Source: Sipunculus nudus (lineage: Eukaryota > Annelida > Sipuncula > Golfingiida > Sipunculidae). From it: a stretch of DNA of 64,000 bases. Numbering within the stretch: the first letter of the stretch is position 1; every line of letters begins with the position of its first letter. Under the pieces are notes generated by a model. The model worked only from the letters and a program-made list of their open reading frames with translations. It was not told the origin of the DNA and searched no databases. The stretch is from NCBI GenBank assembly GCA_026874595.1, contig CM049314.1, forward strand, positions 12,642,729-12,706,728, given 5' to 3'. Of the stretch, positions 62,901-64,000 are shown one piece after another. The position numbers were made by a program, and so were the translations under genes.

Positions 62901-63738
62901 CAAACACACTGACATACTGTCCAATCATAGATGATATTTGACCATACAATCGCATGGAGACAGTCTAGAGGAACAAAAATAGCTATAGAAGATACAACAA
63001 TTATGAACAAAGATATTTCGAAAATAAAATGTTGACGTGTTTGATGACCTAGACCTTTGACCAATATGTAGCAAAAGCAAAAGTCTTCCAGGACCTTTTG
63101 ATTTAATCAAGCCTGTGAGTTTCAAATTGTTTGCTACAAAATTGTGGCCAGCAGAGTGGGGACAAACACACATAAACACATCGTTACAAACAGACAGACA
63201 TACGCAACTGCAAAGATTGCATCCTTTGAGATTTTTTTGTACAAAATTATATTTTGCTCATAAGGGCAGACTATTAACATAAATCACACAAGAAAGTTTT
63301 CTCACCTTGTCTCATTGTCTTGCTGATATTTACTGACGTAAAACCCTGAGAAGTCAGGATGGTTTAATGTGGCTTGGAAGTCTACACTGAAGTAATACTG
63401 CCCTCCAGCATTCAGACTCCTTTTCAGTGGTAGCTTGAAGAATTCACGGTCCTTATCCTCCTCCCAGTCTGAGTAAGGTATCACCTCACCGTCCGGTCCC
63501 CCCTCCCGGAACTGTATGGTGTCTCCAAATATTACTATATGTGACATATGTAAAACCAGAAGCTTTGTAGCTTCTCGACACGTCATCCATATTTGAACTT
63601 TTCCAGGGATCTTAAGCCCCGGCTCGGGAAGGTAGATGTCTGGTTTCAGCTCCACGTTGTAATGTTCTGGTATCAATGTCTTATTTAAACGAAGCCCTGT
63701 TACTCTGGTAGGCGGTGTTGTGGTCGCATTGCACAAAC
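45494..63738 (-). CDS. ANPEP-like: Aminopeptidase N-like M1 metallopeptidase, gene B (5' exon outside window)
   Basis: Tandem paralog of gene A. Exons: 63738-63306, 61233-61078, 60268-60151, 59435-59315, 58938-58784, 57046-56933, 56216-56082, 55269-55204, 54521-54456, 53007-52814, 52235-52144, 51225-51104, 48867-48812, 48524-48377, 47840-47758, 47451-47341, 46939-46763, 46453-46331, 45927-45861, 45715-45494. Every exon matches its gene A partner in length or differs by whole codons, with equal phases. The visible part encodes about 919 residues. GAMEN and HELAHK lie in 58938-58784, the third zinc ligand (NEAFA) in 57046-56933 and the Tyr (TITYNK) in 56216-56082, so the active site is intact. 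The membrane-anchor exon must lie beyond 64000. The homologous exon 3/4 junction (61078 to 60268) would create TGA; a duplicated tail at 60907-60830 may serve as an extra exon. If not, gene B is disabled there. Confidence 0.88.
45942..46050. repeat. Compound (TA)n-(GT)n-(TA)n microsatellite, gene B intron 19
   Basis: About 34 TA, about 9 GT, then about 9 more TA units. It starts 15 bp upstream of the exon 45927-45861 acceptor. Confidence 0.95.
46505..46641. mobile_element. Short TA-flanked MITE (pogo/Tc1-like ends)
   Basis: Ends ATATACAGTAAAACGTCG and, reversed, ATATACAGTGAAACCCGG; about 137 bp, bounded by TA. CAGTRAAAC ends are common in pogo/Tigger-type nonautonomous elements. It lies in intron 18 of gene B. 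Confidence 0.6.
48900..51090. other. Gene B intron 13, repeat-like but unclassified
   Basis: A 2.2-kb intron. 49060-49380 and 50500-50990 are more GC-rich than their surroundings and both carry CACGGACCATCCG / GGCCCATCCGTGATTACC-like motifs, suggesting one interrupted mobile element. No coding domain recognised; ends not defined. Confidence 0.35.
51252..52085. mobile_element. Diverged TTAA-type element carrying a nested SINE
   Basis: 51252-51480 and 51985-52080 match the left and right parts of the 54.8-55.2 kb element (AACTGTATGTAATCCC; TATTGAATTTGTTTG; GGGACCACCACAGGTTATAA). The family 1 SINE at 51501-51971 splits it. The element fills nearly all of intron 12 of gene B. Confidence 0.5.
51501..51971 (+). 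mobile_element. tRNA-derived SINE (family 1, copy 2) with long C/A tail
   Basis: Same head and body as the 26.5 kb copy (TGGCTCAAGGGTAGAGC, GAGTTCGGATC, GTGAGCGCTCTGCAG). The 3' end is a C run followed by about 39 A (51920-51959). Perfect 15-bp target duplications AAATGCCCTTTGCAA lie at 51501-51515 and 51957-51971. The long pure A tail and perfect duplication suggest a young insertion. It is nested in an older repeat within intron 12 of gene B. Confidence 0.92.
52542..52712 (-). mobile_element. tRNA-derived SINE, family 2, copy 1
   Basis: On the minus strand it begins GCCCGGACTGTTGAGTGGTA (A-box-like) and then has the B box GGGTTCGATACCC, followed by a body containing CCGGTGGTTTTCTCCCGG. It differs from family 1. 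It lies in intron 11 of gene B, between exons 53007-52814 and 52235-52144, in the same orientation as the gene. Confidence 0.7.
53388..53431. repeat. (TA)n microsatellite, gene B intron 10
   Basis: About 21 TA units. A shorter (TA)n lies at 50179-50204 in intron 13. Confidence 0.95.
53918..53980. repeat. (ATT)n and (AATG)n microsatellites
   Basis: About ten ATT units followed by five AATG units and a GTAGTGGTAGTAG tract, in gene B intron 10. This may be another LINE tail; no ORF remnant was seen next to it. Confidence 0.85.
54811..55196. mobile_element. TTAA-flanked inverted-repeat element (MITE), copy 3
   Basis: Left end TTAATGTCAGGTATTCACCT; right end reversed TTAAAGGGACCTATCCGG. The left end resembles the right repeat of the 12.4 kb element (ATTCACCT at the same offset). 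It lies in intron 9 of gene B and ends only 8 bp before the exon 55269-55204 donor. Its interior matches sequence around 51.3-52.1 kb. Confidence 0.55.
55708..56023. mobile_element. hAT-like MITE in gene B intron 8
   Basis: Inverted ends CAGCGACCCGCTTTGCCG and, reversed, CAGCGACCCGCTCTGGCG, starting with CAG as in hAT elements. It is 316 bp and begins 59 bp behind the exon 56216-56082 donor. It keeps the exon frame open far into the intron, so that reading frame is an artefact. No clear 8-bp target duplication was found. Confidence 0.6.
56272..56522. mobile_element. Short inverted-repeat element beside gene B exon 8
   Basis: Left GGTATGTGATATGCGG and right, reversed, CTTATGTGGTATGCGG, with further GCGGT-rich matches inside. 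About 250 bp, noncoding. It sits just upstream (on the gene strand) of exon 56216-56082. Confidence 0.4.
57240..58335 (+). repeat. 66/67-bp minisatellite, about 16 units
   Basis: Core GGACGGGTCACTGGGTTTGA followed by TGTGAGGAGGCCGTCTGA. Anchor positions 57306, 57373, 57440, 57507, 57576, 57643, 57710, 57776, 57842, 57908, 57975, 58041, 58107, 58174, 58241 and 58308. Two subtypes (with TATT or with GCCG before GTGAGG) form blocks. It lies in gene B between the two catalytic exons 58938-58784 and 57046-56933. Confidence 0.95.
59525..59650. repeat. CAGRTTACCCC palindromic repeat, copy 3
   Basis: CAGGTTACCCCTGAAATTCAGGTTACCCCGG, written here as two joined motifs, then CGATTACCTCGGGGGTAGAC and GAGGTTAACCCCTCATTGTTCAG. 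Same order as at 31.7 kb. It lies in gene B just upstream of exon 59435-59315. Confidence 0.5.
60830..60907 (-). CDS. ANPEP-like: Candidate extra exon (3b) of gene B, from exon-tail duplication
   Basis: Third copy of the exon 3 tail ([14 protein letters not shown]). It is preceded by CACAG and followed by a canonical donor AG|GTGTGT. It is 78 bp, enters in phase 2 and leaves in phase 2. Splicing 61078 to 60907 gives TGC (Cys), and 60830 to 60268 gives AGA (Arg), which restores the frame that the direct exon 3/4 join breaks. The upstream pyrimidine tract is poor (CA-rich). Inference from phase and motifs only. Confidence 0.4.
60838..61150 (-). repeat. Tandem triplication of the gene B exon 3 tail
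   Basis: Three copies, about 120 bp apart, of the segment encoding [14 protein letters not shown] plus intron sequence with TG-rich runs: copy 1 ends exon 61233-61078, copy 2 lies at about 61029-60966 ([14 protein letters not shown]), copy 3 at about 60895-60830 ([14 protein letters not shown]). Coding-like similarity is kept in all three. Confidence 0.85.
62240..63235 (+). repeat. Degenerate array, unit about 265-300 bp, gene B intron 2
   Basis: The block GACAACTGAAAAACAGACA recurs near 62320, 62617, 62881 and (weak) 63152, each followed by CATCCGAGATGACAATTGACC or a relative and then an ATAGAGG tract. It ends about 65 bp before exon 63738-63306's donor side. Confidence 0.65.
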
Positions 63739-64000
63739 CTTTAAAAACAGAATCATAAAAGAATCCGGCTGTAAATTCATAAATACAAATACACTGTTAT
63801 CGCGATACATATTGTAGGACATTATTTCTAATTCTCCATCTTAAGCACCGGGTGAGAACTCATTATTATACCTGAGAATGGATATGTGAATACTATTCAT
63901 GTTTTGCATTGAAACCGGCCTATTTGTTTTATTGAAAAGGCAACATAAACGGGAAATATATATATTTTAATATTAAAAAAAAAGAATAGTACGAAATCGC

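Overview
This is an intron-rich, AT-rich animal nuclear window. Genes are split into 21 short exons with GT-AG (once GC-AG) borders. The DNA between exons is full of tRNA-headed SINEs, CR1/L2-like LINE tails, short inverted-repeat elements, minisatellites and long (TA)n runs. The repeat style and the marine-invertebrate type aminopeptidase N paralogs suggest a lophotrochozoan, probably a mollusc. That is an inference; no species marker is visible.

The backbone is a head-to-tail pair of M1-family zinc aminopeptidase genes on the minus strand. Gene A (15204-39524) is complete: 21 exons whose phases all agree give about 1005 residues, with a type II membrane anchor, GAMEN, HELAH plus the downstream Glu ligand, the transition-state Tyr and the ERAP1-like C-terminal domain. 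Gene B (45494-63738, running off the right edge) has the same exon architecture and lacks only its first exon in this window. Its exon 3 tail is tandemly triplicated, which disturbs the exon 3/4 junction and may have created a new exon. The two genes are recent tandem duplicates relative to their intron structure and probably encode brush-border or cell-surface ectopeptidases.

Region by region: 0.7-1.1 kb, a LINE 3' end with an (ATT)n tail; 1.76-3.33 kb, an intronless, frameshifted and internally deleted SLC5 sodium/solute symporter copy (pseudogene); 3.42-3.55 kb, an unassigned candidate exon; 3.6-15.2 kb, non-genic DNA with a degenerate 7.5-8.6 kb repeat array, a TTAA-flanked MITE, a SINE remnant and a nuclear-receptor-half-site-rich repeat. 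Gene A fills 15.2-39.5 kb; its 5-kb intron 16 carries a 279-bp tandem array with a 12-bp palindrome every half unit. 39.5-45.5 kb is the intergenic spacer with gene A's promoter side and gene B's 3' side. Gene B fills 45.5-64 kb, with a 66/67-bp minisatellite in one intron and a degenerate repeat array between exons 2 and 3.

Functionally the window holds one working family (surface aminopeptidases) and one dead transporter. No RNA gene, CRISPR array or prokaryotic element is supported.
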